Assembly: GCF_000015865.1 (NCBI RefSeq)
Contig: NC_009012.1
Location: 2,101,081 to 2,165,080, forward strand
Length of the DNA stretch: 64,000 nt
Reading direction: 5' to 3'
Source of the DNA: Acetivibrio thermocellus ATCC 27405
Lineage (GTDB): Bacteria; Bacillota; Clostridia; Acetivibrionales; Acetivibrionaceae
Under the pieces are notes generated by a model, which was not told the origin of the DNA, ran no database searches, and saw only the letters and a list, made by a program, of their open reading frames with translations. Both the position numbers and the translations under genes were made by a program. Shown here in pieces: positions 53,781 to 63,433 of the stretch (its first letter is position 1; the number at the start of each line of letters is the position of its first letter).

Positions 53781-54918
53781 ATTCATCACACCCTGATTCT
53801 TCAAGAATATTTAAAGTGGCAGAAGAATACCTTTTTACACTTTTTTGAGCTTTTTGAGCATATATTTTTCCTTTAATCTGATTTAACAACCCTGCCAGAC
53901 CGTAAGGCATAAATATGACCACAGCAATAAAGGAAATCCCTATAAAATAGGACCAGACTGCCGGAAAGCTCTCACTTACCATACTCTTCAAAGAGTTTAC
54001 CAGTATAGCCCCGATGACAGATCCGACTAAAGTGCCTCTTCCTCCGATTGCAACCCATATAACCATTTCCACCGACGGGACTATTCCCATCTCTGCCGGT
54101 GAAATAATTCCCACCTGAGGAACGAATAAAGCTCCTGCCAATCCGGCCAGTCCGGCAGAAATACAGTAAACAAAGGTTTTGTATATTGCCGGATTGTATC
54201 CTGAAAATCTTGCCCGGTTTTCGCTGTCCCTTATGGCAATCAACACTTTTCCAAGCCGGCTTTGCACAATCCACCGGCAAAACAGAAAGGCCAGTATCAG
54301 AAATCCCAATGCAACATAATAAAGAGTCACCTTTGTGGAGAAACCGGACAGCGGGAAACCAAAGATGGTCTTGAAATTGGTTATACCGTTGGTTCCTCCC
54401 GTATAAGCCTGCTGCCCCACAAACAATACCACGAATATTATGGAAAGGGCCTGCGTCAGTATGGAAAAGTAAACACCTTTAATCCTGTTTTTGAAAGTGA
54501 GATACCCGATTATTAACGCAAGGACTGCGGGCACCAATACGGAAAGAATAATTGCCACCGGTGCGTAAGCGAAGGGCTTCCAAAACCACGGCAAAACATT
54601 TTGCCCGCTCCAGGACATAAAATCCGGAAGTTTTCCGTTGCTCGCCTCAAGTTTCAAGTACATTGCCATGCAATACGCACCAAGTCCAAAATAGACTCCA
54701 TGCCCCAAACTTAATATTCCGGTATAGCCCCATATGAGATCGATTCCTAAAGCCAGAATGGCATAAGCAATAAACTTTCCCAAAAGATTGGTCCTGAAAT
54801 CCGAAAGAAACAACGGGGCTAAAGCCAACACAACAAATAATAACGTTATAATAATGTCATTTGCAGATATCCTGCCTTTAAAAATACTGCCTTTTAAATA
54901 ACGCAAATTCCTTTCCAT
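53770..54918 (-). CDS. urtC: Urea ABC transporter permease UrtC
   Basis: 382 residues, about ten hydrophobic helices; LivM family. [26 protein letters not shown] (about 64) and [17 protein letters not shown] are characteristic, and [17 protein letters not shown] fits urea-type members. A longer C-terminal tail (about 40 residues) follows the last helix. It is 11 bp after urtB. Confidence 0.95.
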   Translation of the reverse strand: MERNLRYLKGSIFKGRISANDIIITLLFVVLALAPLFLSDFRTNLLGKFIAYAILALGIDLIWGYTGILSLGHGVYFGLGAYCMAMYLKLEASNGKLPDFMSWSGQNVLPWFWKPFAYAPVAIILSVLVPAVLALIIGYLTFKNRIKGVYFSILTQALSIIFVVLFVGQQAYTGGTNGITNFKTIFGFPLSGFSTKVTLYYVALGFLILAFLFCRWIVQSRLGKVLIAIRDSENRARFSGYNPAIYKTFVYCISAGLAGLAGALFVPQVGIISPAEMGIVPSVEMVIWVAIGGRGTLVGSVIGAILVNSLKSMVSESFPAVWSYFIGISFIAVVIFMPYGLAGLLNQIKGKIYAQKAQKSVKRYSSATLNILEESGCDEYVG

Positions 54919-54929
54919 TTATATCACCC

Positions 54930-55847
54930 TTACTCATCCAATACTCTGCTGCTTACGCTAAAGAACCCCTGAGGCTTCCATTGAAGAAAGAGAATAACCG
55001 CAAGAAATACAAGTACCTTTCCCAAAGAGGCGTTGGTAAAATATTCGAAAGTCGTATTTCCGATTCCGATCGCTGCTGCTCCGGCCACTGTGCCGATAAT
55101 TCTTCCGACACCGCCCAATACCACAACCATAAAGGTATCCACAATGTAGTTGGTTCCTAAGGTTGGTCCGATTGAGCCTAACAGGGTCAAGGCACATCCG
55201 GCAATGCCTGCCAATCCCGACCCAATTGCAAAGGTCATGGAATCCACCTTTCTTGTGTTTATACCAAGGCTTTCGGCCATACTTCTATTCTGCATAACCG
55301 CTCTTATCCTTCTTCCGCTGTCGCTTTTAAAGAGGAATAAATATACTCCGGCTATGCAAAGGGCAGCCAGCAGGATTATAAAAAGCCTTTTGTAGGGGAG
55401 CTGAATATTTCCAAAAACAACCACCCCACCGTTCAGCCATCTTGGACTTCTCACATCTACATTGGGTGCACCGAAAATGTTTCTGGCTAACTGCTGAAGT
55501 ATAAGGCTTATTCCCCATGTGGCCAATAAACTGTCCAAAGTCCTGCCGTACAGGCGTTTTACAATTGAAATCTCCAGCAAATAACCGACAAATCCTGTAA
55601 TCAGGAACGAAAGAGGTATTGCCGCAATAAAATACAGATCGAAATATCTTTCTCCCAAAAATGATATAAATAAGTTTTGCACCATATACGTGGTATAGGC
55701 ACCTATCATTATCATCTCACCATGGGCCATGTTGATAATTCTCATAAGCCCGAAGGTTATTGCCAATCCCAGGGCTGCCAGTAAAAGCACCGAGCTTACG
55801 CTTATCCCGTTAAAAATCTGCAGTAAATAACTATCCATATTGTTCAC
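54930..55847 (-). CDS. urtB: Urea ABC transporter permease UrtB
   Basis: 305 residues, eight or so TM helices; LivH family. GLMRIINMAHGEMIMIGAYTTY (about 33) and VRSPRWLNGGV, ending VLDE, fit UrtB. Forms the channel with UrtC. Separated from urtA by a 129-bp gap holding a long stem-loop. Confidence 0.95.
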   Translation of the reverse strand: MNNMDSYLLQIFNGISVSSVLLLAALGLAITFGLMRIINMAHGEMIMIGAYTTYMVQNLFISFLGERYFDLYFIAAIPLSFLITGFVGYLLEISIVKRLYGRTLDSLLATWGISLILQQLARNIFGAPNVDVRSPRWLNGGVVVFGNIQLPYKRLFIILLAALCIAGVYLFLFKSDSGRRIRAVMQNRSMAESLGINTRKVDSMTFAIGSGLAGIAGCALTLLGSIGPTLGTNYIVDTFMVVVLGGVGRIIGTVAGAAAIGIGNTTFEYFTNASLGKVLVFLAVILFLQWKPQGFFSVSSRVLDE

Positions 55848-55884
55848 TCTCCAATATAAAGCCAGATTTAAATAATCATTTTTT

Positions 55885-55963
55885 GCTTTAGGACAACGAA
55901 GAATTGCAATGGCATAAGTTTTCCACCGTATATTTGCTAAATTTTTCTTCGCTATCCTAAAGC
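55885..55963 (-). other. Long two-part stem-loop between urtA and urtB
   Basis: GCTTTAGGA (55885-55893) pairs with TCCTAAAGC (55955-55963); after symmetrical 3-nt internal loops, CGAAGAA (55897-55903) pairs with TTCTTCG (55945-55951). Sixteen perfect pairs enclose a 41-nt loop. No T run follows on the minus strand. Likely stabilises or processes the urtA mRNA so the binding protein is made in excess of the membrane parts. Confidence 0.65.
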
Positions 55964-55976
55964 CTGATTTTTTTTA

Positions 55977-57236
55977 CTAATCGCTTAAGCCTTTTGCCCA
56001 GTCGTAGGTTTTTAAGTATGGGTCGGGCCTTACGGCTTCACTTGTACTCCAGATTTCCTTGATAAGTCCGTCTTCCTGTACCTCACCAATCCTCACCGGC
56101 TTCCACAGGTGCTGGTTCTCTCCTTCAATTTTCACAAGCCCTTCAGGAGCTTTAAATTCAAGTCCTTTGGCTGCCTCCTTAACCTTTTCCACCTCAAAGG
56201 AACCGGCCTTTTTAACTGCCTCAGCCCACAAATGAACTGCTATATATGCCGCTTCTATGGGATCATCGGTAACCCTGTCGCTTCCGTATTTAGATTTGTA
56301 CTTTTCCACAAACTCTTTGTTTTCCGGGGTATCCGTAGTCTGGTAATAGTTCCATGAAACCAGGTGACCTTTTATATTTTCAGCGCCTATACCCCTTATT
56401 TCTTCTTCTGCAACACTTACAGAACAAACGGTAATGTCTTCAGACGTGATTCCCGCATCCTTGAGCTGTTTGAAGAAGGCAACATTGCTGTCCCCGTTCA
56501 GGGTGTTAAACACTACATCCGGTTTTGCGGTTTTAATTTTATTTACAATGGTACTGTAATCGGTATGACCCAAAGGAGTATACTCCTCTGCAATAAGTTC
56601 CCCACCTATGGCGCTTAGCTGAGCTTTGATAATTTTGTTTGCGGTTCTGGGAAATACATAATCGGAGCCAAGGAGGAAAAATCTTTTTCCCTTGTTTTCC
56701 AAAAGCCATTCGACTGCGGGAACAATCTGCTGATTGGGTGCCGCACCGGTATAGAAGATATTTGGTGATGACTCCATGCCCTCATACTGCACCGGATACC
56801 ACAAAAGTCCGTTATTTTCTTCAAACACCGGCAATACGGCTTTACGGCTGGCTGAAGTCCAGCATCCGAAAACGGTTGCAACCTTGTCATTTTGGAGCAG
56901 TTTCTTTGCCTTTTCTGCAAAAGTAGGCCAATCGGAAGCTCCGTCTTCAATCACCGGTTCAATTTTTTTGCCCAGCAGACCTCCGGCCTGGTTAATTTCT
57001 TCTATTGCCATCAATTCCGCATCTTTGAGGGATACCTCGCTAATAGCCATGGTTCCGCTTAAGGAGTGAAGAATTCCCACCTTTATGGTGTCTTCTGCGG
57101 AAGTATCAGTTCCGGGTTTGTTATCAACCGGCTCCTCCACTTTGCCGGAACAGCCTGCGAATACCAGCAGTGCCGACAGTGCAATTGCCAAAACCTTAAT
57201 TGTATTTTTGCCAAATATGCAAAACTTCTTTATCAT
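55977..57236 (-). CDS. urtA: Urea ABC transporter substrate-binding lipoprotein UrtA
   Basis: 419 residues from the ATG at 57234-57236 with AAAGGTGG upstream; the GTG at 57248 lies inside that site. Signal peptide with lipobox VFAGC (Cys about 29). The mature domain begins [20 protein letters not shown] and has [28 protein letters not shown] and [13 protein letters not shown]-like features diagnostic for UrtA/FmdD urea or amide receptors. Head of the urt-ure cluster, downstream of an attenuator-like leader. Confidence 0.95.
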   Translation of the reverse strand: MIKKFCIFGKNTIKVLAIALSALLVFAGCSGKVEEPVDNKPGTDTSAEDTIKVGILHSLSGTMAISEVSLKDAELMAIEEINQAGGLLGKKIEPVIEDGASDWPTFAEKAKKLLQNDKVATVFGCWTSASRKAVLPVFEENNGLLWYPVQYEGMESSPNIFYTGAAPNQQIVPAVEWLLENKGKRFFLLGSDYVFPRTANKIIKAQLSAIGGELIAEEYTPLGHTDYSTIVNKIKTAKPDVVFNTLNGDSNVAFFKQLKDAGITSEDITVCSVSVAEEEIRGIGAENIKGHLVSWNYYQTTDTPENKEFVEKYKSKYGSDRVTDDPIEAAYIAVHLWAEAVKKAGSFEVEKVKEAAKGLEFKAPEGLVKIEGENQHLWKPVRIGEVQEDGLIKEIWSTSEAVRPDPYLKTYDWAKGLSD

Positions 57237-57248
57237 AATCTCAACCAC

Positions 57249-57536
57249 CTTTCATCAATTAATACTTTCAAATTTTTACTATCAACCTTCGGTAAATCGG
57301 TACAATAAACCATACCATACGGAATAACAGCATCAAATACAGATTCACACATCTTATGGCCATAAGAAATGCATGGATATTGCAAAGCGGGATTTTAAAA
57401 CAAAAGGTGCTACAAACAACGCACTAAATCACTGTGCATCATTTATAGCACCTATGCTATACTTCATGATTCGAACCGGGAATCAATCAGTACCGATTAC
57501 ACTTTTATTTTACAGTCAAATATCCAAAAAAAGAAC
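57249..57536 (-). promoter_or_regulatory. urtA leader with competing hairpins (attenuator)
   Basis: Minus-strand RNA: an upstream hairpin TATAGC-ATAGGT-GCTATA (complement of 57443-57460 approximately) and a downstream stem AGGTGCTA (complement of 57446-57453) / TAGCACCT (complement of 57405-57412), enclosing GCAC/GTGC and followed by TTTTGTTTT. The two share GGTGCTA, so they exclude each other: the second is an intrinsic terminator, the first an antiterminator form. A further TGATTC/GAATCA hairpin (complement of about 57467-57485) lies upstream. No strong sigma-A promoter was found in 57490-57536. Confidence 0.6.
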
Positions 57537-57660
57537 CCCATAAAACAGCAATTTCCCCCCAATAATCAGTAGTTTTTGCAATTTTAAAAATCAAATCCTG
57601 CATTTTACTTAAAATAACTTGCCGATATACCAACCGCAGATATAGAGTTTATTAGCCCAA
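57537..57660 (-). pseudogene. Degraded partial duplicate of the response regulator 3' end
   Basis: 57537-57606 repeats 57663-57732 almost base for base (the last codons, stop and trailer of the downstream-located gene), and 57607-57655 resembles 57915-57967 inside the same gene. The stretch between those source segments is missing, so this is a duplicate with an internal deletion and no coding capacity. Confidence 0.75.
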
Positions 57661-57662
57661 TC

Positions 57663-57732
57663 CCCCATAAAACAGTAATTCCACTCCAATAATCAGCAGT
57701 TTTTGCAGCTTTAAAAATCAAATCCTGCATTT
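57663..57732 (-). repeat. Second copy of the 70-bp duplicated segment
   Basis: Intact source copy at the end of the response regulator gene; about seven differences from 57537-57606. Confidence 0.8.
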
Positions 57733-58799
57733 TTCCTGTATTCACTGGGCGTACAGCCGACATAACTCTTAAAAACCTGTGAAAAATAATCGGCTTTTTT
57801 GTAGCCTAATATCTCGCTTATTTCATAATTTTTATATTCACCTTTTGAAATCAGATATTTGGCATGTTCCATTTTCACCTTTGTAATATACTCACTCAAG
57901 TTATATCCCGCTTTTTGCTTAAATAACTTGCCGATATAATCCCTGCTGACATAGAGTTCATTAGCAATATTTTCAATTTTTATATCCTCTTCCACATGAT
58001 TTATTACATACTCGCAAATTTTCCGCATCAAGCTGTCCGATTGATGCAGTTCAAATTTCACAACAAGTCTCACCCAACCGCTTATATGATCGATAAACCG
58101 TTCCTTCAGCTCTTTTTCGTCCATTCCTTCAAAACTCTTATTGGAGGGCCTGTTCTTCAAATTTTTAATCCATGGGATAGCTTTATAAATACCTTCGTCA
58201 ACTTCCAGCAAAATATTTTCCATCAATATTGCCAGCTTCTTTGCGTCACCTTCGGTAAACTGCGCCATTTTTTCAAAGAGCCGGTCTCCCAAATTTATCG
58301 CTTCCAAACTCCCGGACAATATAACCGAAACAAGCTTTTTTTCATCATTCTTTGAATAATAAACCTGACTGCTTTCCAGGGCATTTTTGTTATATATATT
58401 TACTAATGCTTTTTGCTTCTTTTTTTCATCAAGATAAACCTTGACCCGGTCCAGGGCTTCACCCAAAGTTTCATCGCTAAAAGGCTTTGTCAGGTAATCA
58501 AAAACCCCCAGTCTTATCCCCTGCTTTGCGTAAGAAAAATCACTGTGGGTGCTCAAAAACAGGACACATATGTCGTTTCCGTTGTTTCTCAATTCGCTTA
58601 AAAGCTCAATTCCGTCCATGCCCGGCATTTTTATATCGGATATGACCACATCAAAGGGTTCTTTATCAAGTTTTCTTAATGCTTCCCTGCCGTCGGAAGC
58701 TTCCCCGGCCAATACAAAGCCAAAGGACTCCCAGCCCTTATATCTTTTTAGCATATATCTTACAGCCACATCGTCATCCACGACCAATACTCTGTACAT
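57711..58799 (-). CDS. AraC-type response regulator (YesN-like)
   Basis: 362 residues. Receiver domain 1-120: VLVVDDDVAVRYML, phospho-acceptor in VVISDIKMPGMDG (about 55), YLTKPF. A middle region of unclear fold follows, then two AraC/XylS helix-turn-helix motifs (about 255-360: IENIANELYVSRDYIGKLFKQKAG and ISEILGYKKADYFSQVFKSYVGCTPSEYR). A DNA-binding activator or repressor, partner of the hybrid kinase 32 bp upstream. Position directly ahead of urtA suggests control of urea uptake, but that is inference. Confidence 0.92.
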   Translation of the reverse strand: MYRVLVVDDDVAVRYMLKRYKGWESFGFVLAGEASDGREALRKLDKEPFDVVISDIKMPGMDGIELLSELRNNGNDICVLFLSTHSDFSYAKQGIRLGVFDYLTKPFSDETLGEALDRVKVYLDEKKKQKALVNIYNKNALESSQVYYSKNDEKKLVSVILSGSLEAINLGDRLFEKMAQFTEGDAKKLAILMENILLEVDEGIYKAIPWIKNLKNRPSNKSFEGMDEKELKERFIDHISGWVRLVVKFELHQSDSLMRKICEYVINHVEEDIKIENIANELYVSRDYIGKLFKQKAGYNLSEYITKVKMEHAKYLISKGEYKNYEISEILGYKKADYFSQVFKSYVGCTPSEYRKNAGFDF

Positions 58800-58830
58800 A
58801 AAATCCCCCCTTTGCTATATTTTAACGGCT

Positions 58831-61557
58831 CTATTTAGTAAGCTTACCGGAGAAATCCTGTTTGAGTTTGTCTACTATAGCCAAAGCTTTTTGAAATTCA
58901 TAGCATGAAATTTTCTTCTTCAAGTCATGGTAGTCCTCAGGCCGCAATACATTACCGAGATATGCCAGCTTTTCTTCAAAAAAACTCTTAGCCTCTGAAT
59001 CTCCGGTAAGAAGGAGTTTACAGAGCATTTCCAAATCCTCACGAACATTATTGTTTTCATGATTTTCCGGACTACTCCCCTTATAGGAATCAAAAGCCCG
59101 GATATATTGCATTATCTCTTCAATTAATCTTTCAAACTCCTTTTCCAAATCGTTCATCCATTTTGCATTCTTCTCACAATTCTGAGGTATACAGCTTTCT
59201 TCCAATCTCGCCAGCAAGTCTTTAAGCCGTAATGCTCCGATATTTGCCGCACTTCCCTTAAGGGAATGGAGAAACCTCCTAAGTTCATCCCTTTTTCCCG
59301 ACGCAGCAAGCTCCCTTATCTTTACGCCGTCATCTTTATGAAGTTCGACAAAGCTTTTAAGAATGCCGATATACTTATCCCTCTTTCCTCCCAATCTGTT
59401 TACAGCACCGTCAAAGTCCAATGTCTCATACTTGTGTTCATAATAGGGATTTTCCGCCTCTGCAGCTTTTGCGCAGCTTTTACTCTTTTCTTCTTTAAAT
59501 TTGCCACCGCCATTTGTCATACTTCTTATAACTTCCAAAAGTTTTTCAGGCTCCAAAGGCTTTGTCAGATAGCCGTTCATTCCTGCCTCCTTTGCTTTTT
59601 GAGCCACACCTTCCACTGCATCGGCCGTTAATGCCACAATGGGCATACTGCCTCTCTCCAGCTTTCTGATTCGCCTTGTAGCTTCATATCCATCCATTCC
59701 CGGCATCCTTATATCCATAAGTATCAGCTCATATTCATTGCTCTCTGCTTTTTTTACGGCCTCCTCACCGCTTTGGGCAGTATCGGTGTCGATCCCCATA
59801 TTTTCAAGAATCTCTTTAGTCATTTGCAAATTAACGGAGCTGTCTTCCACCAGAAGTATTTTTACGTTTTTGTACTGTTCCTCTGTGTCAACCGATTTGC
59901 TTTTTCCATTTCTATTCTCATTGCAGCTTGCTATTTTCAATCTCAGGGAAAAACTGAAGGTAGAACCTTTGCCTACTTCGCTTTCTACATTTATTTCCCC
60001 CTTCATAAGCTCCACCAGCCTTTTGCAAATAGCCAGCCCAAGACCGGTGCCCCCATATTTTCTGGAAGTGGATGCATCACCCTGGGTAAAGGCTTGAAAC
60101 AGTAATTTCTTCTGTTCATCACTTATCCCTATACCGGTATCCGTTACACTAAATTTTATGCAGGCATTCTCCTCATTTTTTTCAACCAGTTCCACCCTGA
60201 TGGAAATGTAGCCCTCATGAGTAAACTTAATCCCGTTTGATACCAAATTCATAACAACCTGCTTAAGTCTTGTTATATCCCCTTTTAAAAACCTGGGAAC
60301 ATCTTCATCGACCTTGATTCTAAGTTCAATTCCCTTTCTTTTGGCCTCCATGCCCACAATTATCATAAGTTCGTTCAACACATCATCAATATTGAAGTCC
60401 ACCTCTTCCAAAACCATTCTTCCCGCTTCAATCTTGGAAAAATCCAATATTTGATTAATAATCGCCAAAAGGTTCTTTGCAGCCAGCCCGATATTTTCGA
60501 CATACTCCCTTTGTTTGGGAGAAAGAACGGAGTTTTTAAGCAAATACTGATAGCCAATAATACTGTTTATAGGGGTCCGGATCTCGTGGCTCATACTGGC
60601 AAGAAATTCGCTTTTCGCCCTGTTGGCCTTATCAGCCTCGTCTCTGGCCGCTTTCATTGTCTCTTCCGCCTTCTTTCTCCTTACCAGCTCATTGTGAAAG
60701 GATCTGTACAACTCATTAAAGTTCTCGGCAAGCATGTTAAGTTCCACGGTCCCCTTTGGTACAAGCCTGAATTCTTCATCATCAAAGGAAAAATCTTTTA
60801 ACTTTAATATGTAATCCCTTATGGGATAGGTAACCTGCGTGAACAGAATTCTAATCAGAACCGCAATTGCCAGGATTATAACGAAAGCCAGGATAATCTG
60901 CAAAACCGTCGCCCCGGCCGTACCTCTCCTGGCCGCTTCCAACTCCGACTCAAGCCTCTGGTTCATTATCCTTTGAAATTTCGCTATCGGGTCCATTATA
61001 TTTTTCTTGTCACTGTCATAGCGGGCATCATACATTATTTCTATTGCCTTTAGCAGCTTATCCTCCCTGCTTAATCTTTGATCCCCCTCACTTAACTTGA
61101 AGGAAGCAACCTCCGGAACCATGTCGGACTCATCCACTCCCAACGCCTCCAAAACCAAACGCATGGATCTTCTTTCGGTCTCCACCAAAGCATCGGAATA
61201 CTTTTTGGCTTTTGCCAGCAGTTCCAGCTCCTCTTTGGGAGAATCCAATTCCTGAAGCCTTGAAATAACTTTATCCCGTGTTCTGGTTACATTTATTTCC
61301 TCCCAATATCTTTCCAAATGAACTATTTTTCTTGTAACCGCAAACTTTCGCGCTTCATCAGTTAAATAGTCCGAGGCATCCGCCAGGTCAATTCCCAGCT
61401 GCTTAAATTCCGTCCGCCTCCTTTCGGCATTTTGCTCCGCTCTTATGCAGGAATTCATATACAATATACTCCAAATAAGCATAACAGCTATAAAGAAGAA
61501 TATTGCCAAAATAATCGCACTTAAGGTGGATTGCTTTATCATCCTTTTTGACTTCAT
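58831..61557 (-). CDS. Hybrid sensor histidine kinase with REC and HPt domains
   Basis: 908 residues from the ATG at 61555-61557 (AGGGTGATGC upstream); the frame is open 24 codons further. TM1 about 12-32, an extracellular helical sensor of about 190 residues rich in charged coiled segments, TM2 about 220-245, HAMP, HisKA with SHEIRTPINSIIG (His about 324), HATPase, a receiver domain with ILMDIRMPGMDGYEA, and a C-terminal HPt domain with FLHSLKGSAANIG. A full phosphorelay in one chain, feeding the AraC-type regulator. Confidence 0.92.
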   Translation of the reverse strand: MKSKRMIKQSTLSAIILAIFFFIAVMLIWSILYMNSCIRAEQNAERRRTEFKQLGIDLADASDYLTDEARKFAVTRKIVHLERYWEEINVTRTRDKVISRLQELDSPKEELELLAKAKKYSDALVETERRSMRLVLEALGVDESDMVPEVASFKLSEGDQRLSREDKLLKAIEIMYDARYDSDKKNIMDPIAKFQRIMNQRLESELEAARRGTAGATVLQIILAFVIILAIAVLIRILFTQVTYPIRDYILKLKDFSFDDEEFRLVPKGTVELNMLAENFNELYRSFHNELVRRKKAEETMKAARDEADKANRAKSEFLASMSHEIRTPINSIIGYQYLLKNSVLSPKQREYVENIGLAAKNLLAIINQILDFSKIEAGRMVLEEVDFNIDDVLNELMIIVGMEAKRKGIELRIKVDEDVPRFLKGDITRLKQVVMNLVSNGIKFTHEGYISIRVELVEKNEENACIKFSVTDTGIGISDEQKKLLFQAFTQGDASTSRKYGGTGLGLAICKRLVELMKGEINVESEVGKGSTFSFSLRLKIASCNENRNGKSKSVDTEEQYKNVKILLVEDSSVNLQMTKEILENMGIDTDTAQSGEEAVKKAESNEYELILMDIRMPGMDGYEATRRIRKLERGSMPIVALTADAVEGVAQKAKEAGMNGYLTKPLEPEKLLEVIRSMTNGGGKFKEEKSKSCAKAAEAENPYYEHKYETLDFDGAVNRLGGKRDKYIGILKSFVELHKDDGVKIRELAASGKRDELRRFLHSLKGSAANIGALRLKDLLARLEESCIPQNCEKNAKWMNDLEKEFERLIEEIMQYIRAFDSYKGSSPENHENNNVREDLEMLCKLLLTGDSEAKSFFEEKLAYLGNVLRPEDYHDLKKKISCYEFQKALAIVDKLKQDFSGKLTK

Positions 61558-61919
61558 TGCATCACCCTGCCAATATAAATGTTCCTCAATATCAAAAAAA
61601 GCGCAGAAGTCAAGTTCATCACTTGGCATCTGCGCCTTTATTTTATTTTACAACGAACAGTTATAATGTGCAATTCCCATCTTTTAAATACGCATACATC
61701 AAAAAGGTCTGTCATATTGTCTAAAGGGCTGAGACCCAAGGCAAAGACAAGGTGAACTACCATTTCAATAAAAATATATATTTGACTTCTATAGCTGAAT
61801 ATTTTACAATTAGTTAAAAATTTTTATTGCCGCTAAAAAATATGCAGCAATCTCCACTATCCAAACAAAAGGAAAATCCGTTTGGTCCATTAACCGTGAA
61901 CCGAAAGGAGCGTTTTGCC
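61558..61919. promoter_or_regulatory. Divergent intergenic region with promoter of the REC-kinase gene
   Basis: Plus strand TTGACT (61782-61787), 17 bp, TACAAT (61805-61810), about 100 bp before the start at 61920; AAAGGAG precedes that ATG. 61715-61775 contains a purine-rich stretch (AAAGGGCTGAGACCC...) that looked riboswitch-like but matched none I know and lies upstream of the promoter. Confidence 0.6.
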
Positions 61920-63011
61920 ATGGAAAGCATGCTTCTTCCAAAGTATTTTGACATACTGATAGTTGACGATATCCCGGAACATATAGATGTAGCCGTTCAG
62001 GTACTTAGGGACAGCAATTTCAAAATCCGGGTTGCAACGGACGGAAATACCGCGCTGAAGCTTATATATCAGCAGAAACCGGATCTTATTCTTTTAGACA
62101 TTTACATGCCCGAAATGGACGGATTTGAACTTTGCCGGCTTATAAAAAATACACCCGATTTAAAAAATATCCCCGTTATATTTCTCACATCTTTCAGCGA
62201 CGAAGAAAGTATAAGAAAAGGTTTTGAGTCGGGAGGGCAGGATTATGTGGTTAAGCCGTTTAACGCTTCGGAACTGCTTTCAAGAGTCAAAACACATTTG
62301 ATGCTGAAATGCCAGGCAGAATCTTTGAAAGAAGCCAATAAGGAACTGGACAGTTTCTGTTATACAGTCGCCCATGACCTTAAATCCCCGCTGCTTTCCT
62401 TAAATAAACTGGTTGAGCTTTTGGTTTCCGATCATTTAAATCAATTGGACTCGGCCGGAAAAGAACTTGTCTATAATATACGGGAAAAATCCTCGGAAAT
62501 AATACATACCGTCGATCGTTTGCTGGAATTTTCTAAAATGTGCGAAATGCAGGTCAATTTTGAAATCATCGATCTCAACGAATTGTTTACCGAGGTCTGC
62601 AATGAGCTCAAAAGCCTGGAGCCGCAGCGGGATATACGTATTCATATCCAGCCTCTGCCTAAGGTTTATGGTGACCGTCTTCTGATGAGGCTCTTAATTT
62701 CAAACATCCTTTCCAACGCTTTTAAATATACACGCAACAGGCAGACGGCAATTATTGAGATACAATCCTCGGAAGACGGCAATGAATATGTTTTTTTCGT
62801 CAAAGACAACGGTGCCGGCTTTGACATGAAGTATTCGTCAAGGCTGTTCGGAGTATTTCAGAGGCTTCACAGCAAAGATGAATTCGAAGGTTCGGGAGTC
62901 GGCCTCGCCATATGCCAAAGGATTCTCAAGAGGCATAACGGCAGGGCGTGGATGACAGGTGAAATAGACAAAGGTGCTACTTTCTTCTTCACCCTCCCTA
63001 AATTCGAATGA
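61920..63011 (+). CDS. Soluble response regulator-histidine kinase fusion
   Basis: 363 residues from the ATG at 61920 behind AAAGGAG; the open frame begins 31 codons earlier at a weak TTG. The N-terminal receiver (ILIVDDIPEHIDVAVQVL, LILLDIYMPEMDGFEL, YVVKPFN) is followed by HisKA with VAHDLKSPLLSLNKLVELL (His about 154) and HATPase with VKDNGAGFDM and GSGVGLAICQRI. No membrane segments or other sensor. Such REC-HK chains are usually internal steps of a phosphorelay. Confidence 0.9.
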   Translation: MESMLLPKYFDILIVDDIPEHIDVAVQVLRDSNFKIRVATDGNTALKLIYQQKPDLILLDIYMPEMDGFELCRLIKNTPDLKNIPVIFLTSFSDEESIRKGFESGGQDYVVKPFNASELLSRVKTHLMLKCQAESLKEANKELDSFCYTVAHDLKSPLLSLNKLVELLVSDHLNQLDSAGKELVYNIREKSSEIIHTVDRLLEFSKMCEMQVNFEIIDLNELFTEVCNELKSLEPQRDIRIHIQPLPKVYGDRLLMRLLISNILSNAFKYTRNRQTAIIEIQSSEDGNEYVFFVKDNGAGFDMKYSSRLFGVFQRLHSKDEFEGSGVGLAICQRILKRHNGRAWMTGEIDKGATFFFTLPKFE

Positions 63012-63149
63012 CAGTTTATATTTAGTTTTAATGCGCACCTTTCGGCACGGTTTTTCACTGGGTTTCAATAGCCTTCTTGAACTTGTCTGAGCCTCTTTTT
63101 GCAAAATTGGCAATTGTATGAAAAGATTTGTTTAGTTCCTCTAAATCAC
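63012..63149. other. Intergenic stretch with an in-frame relic
   Basis: No intact gene. The minus strand reads about 30 codons in frame with the adjoining reverse transcriptase relic (DLEELNKSFHTIANFAKRG) but unlike it; origin unknown. Confidence 0.4.
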
Positions 63150-63347
63150 CCCAATGCTCTCAATTTTCTTTTATATGTTTCCTCACTGCTTTCATCAGCA
63201 ATTCGCGGTTTATTTTGTTAAATAATTCTTTAATATCCATATAATTACATAATCGTATTGCCGGCATCTCTGTCTTACTATATCAACAGCATATCTATTG
63301 CCGTCTTGTTTGGCCTATATCCATAGGAGCTTTCATGGAATAGTGGC
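63150..63347 (-). pseudogene. Fragment of a group II intron reverse transcriptase
   Basis: Conceptual translation with at least one frameshift gives FHESSYGYRPNKTAID, AVDIVRQRCRQYDYVI and MDIKELFNKINRELLMKAV. This is the conserved early reverse transcriptase block (SYGYRP ... D-I-K-x-F-F-x-x-I) of group II intron proteins. Only about 65 codons survive. 63348-63433 contains nothing I can assign. Confidence 0.7.
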
Positions 63348-63433
63348 TCTCAAAAAATGCTTTGTATTAATGAATATAAATTAATAATATATAGAGAGTC
63401 TCTTTATACATAATTTTGTCCTCAAAACCCATC

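Noticed and set aside
61715-61775. Riboswitch (TPP or cyclic di-GMP type) upstream of the REC-kinase gene
   Set aside because: Only short purine-rich similarity; conserved cores are missing, and the segment lies upstream of the promoter at 61782-61810.
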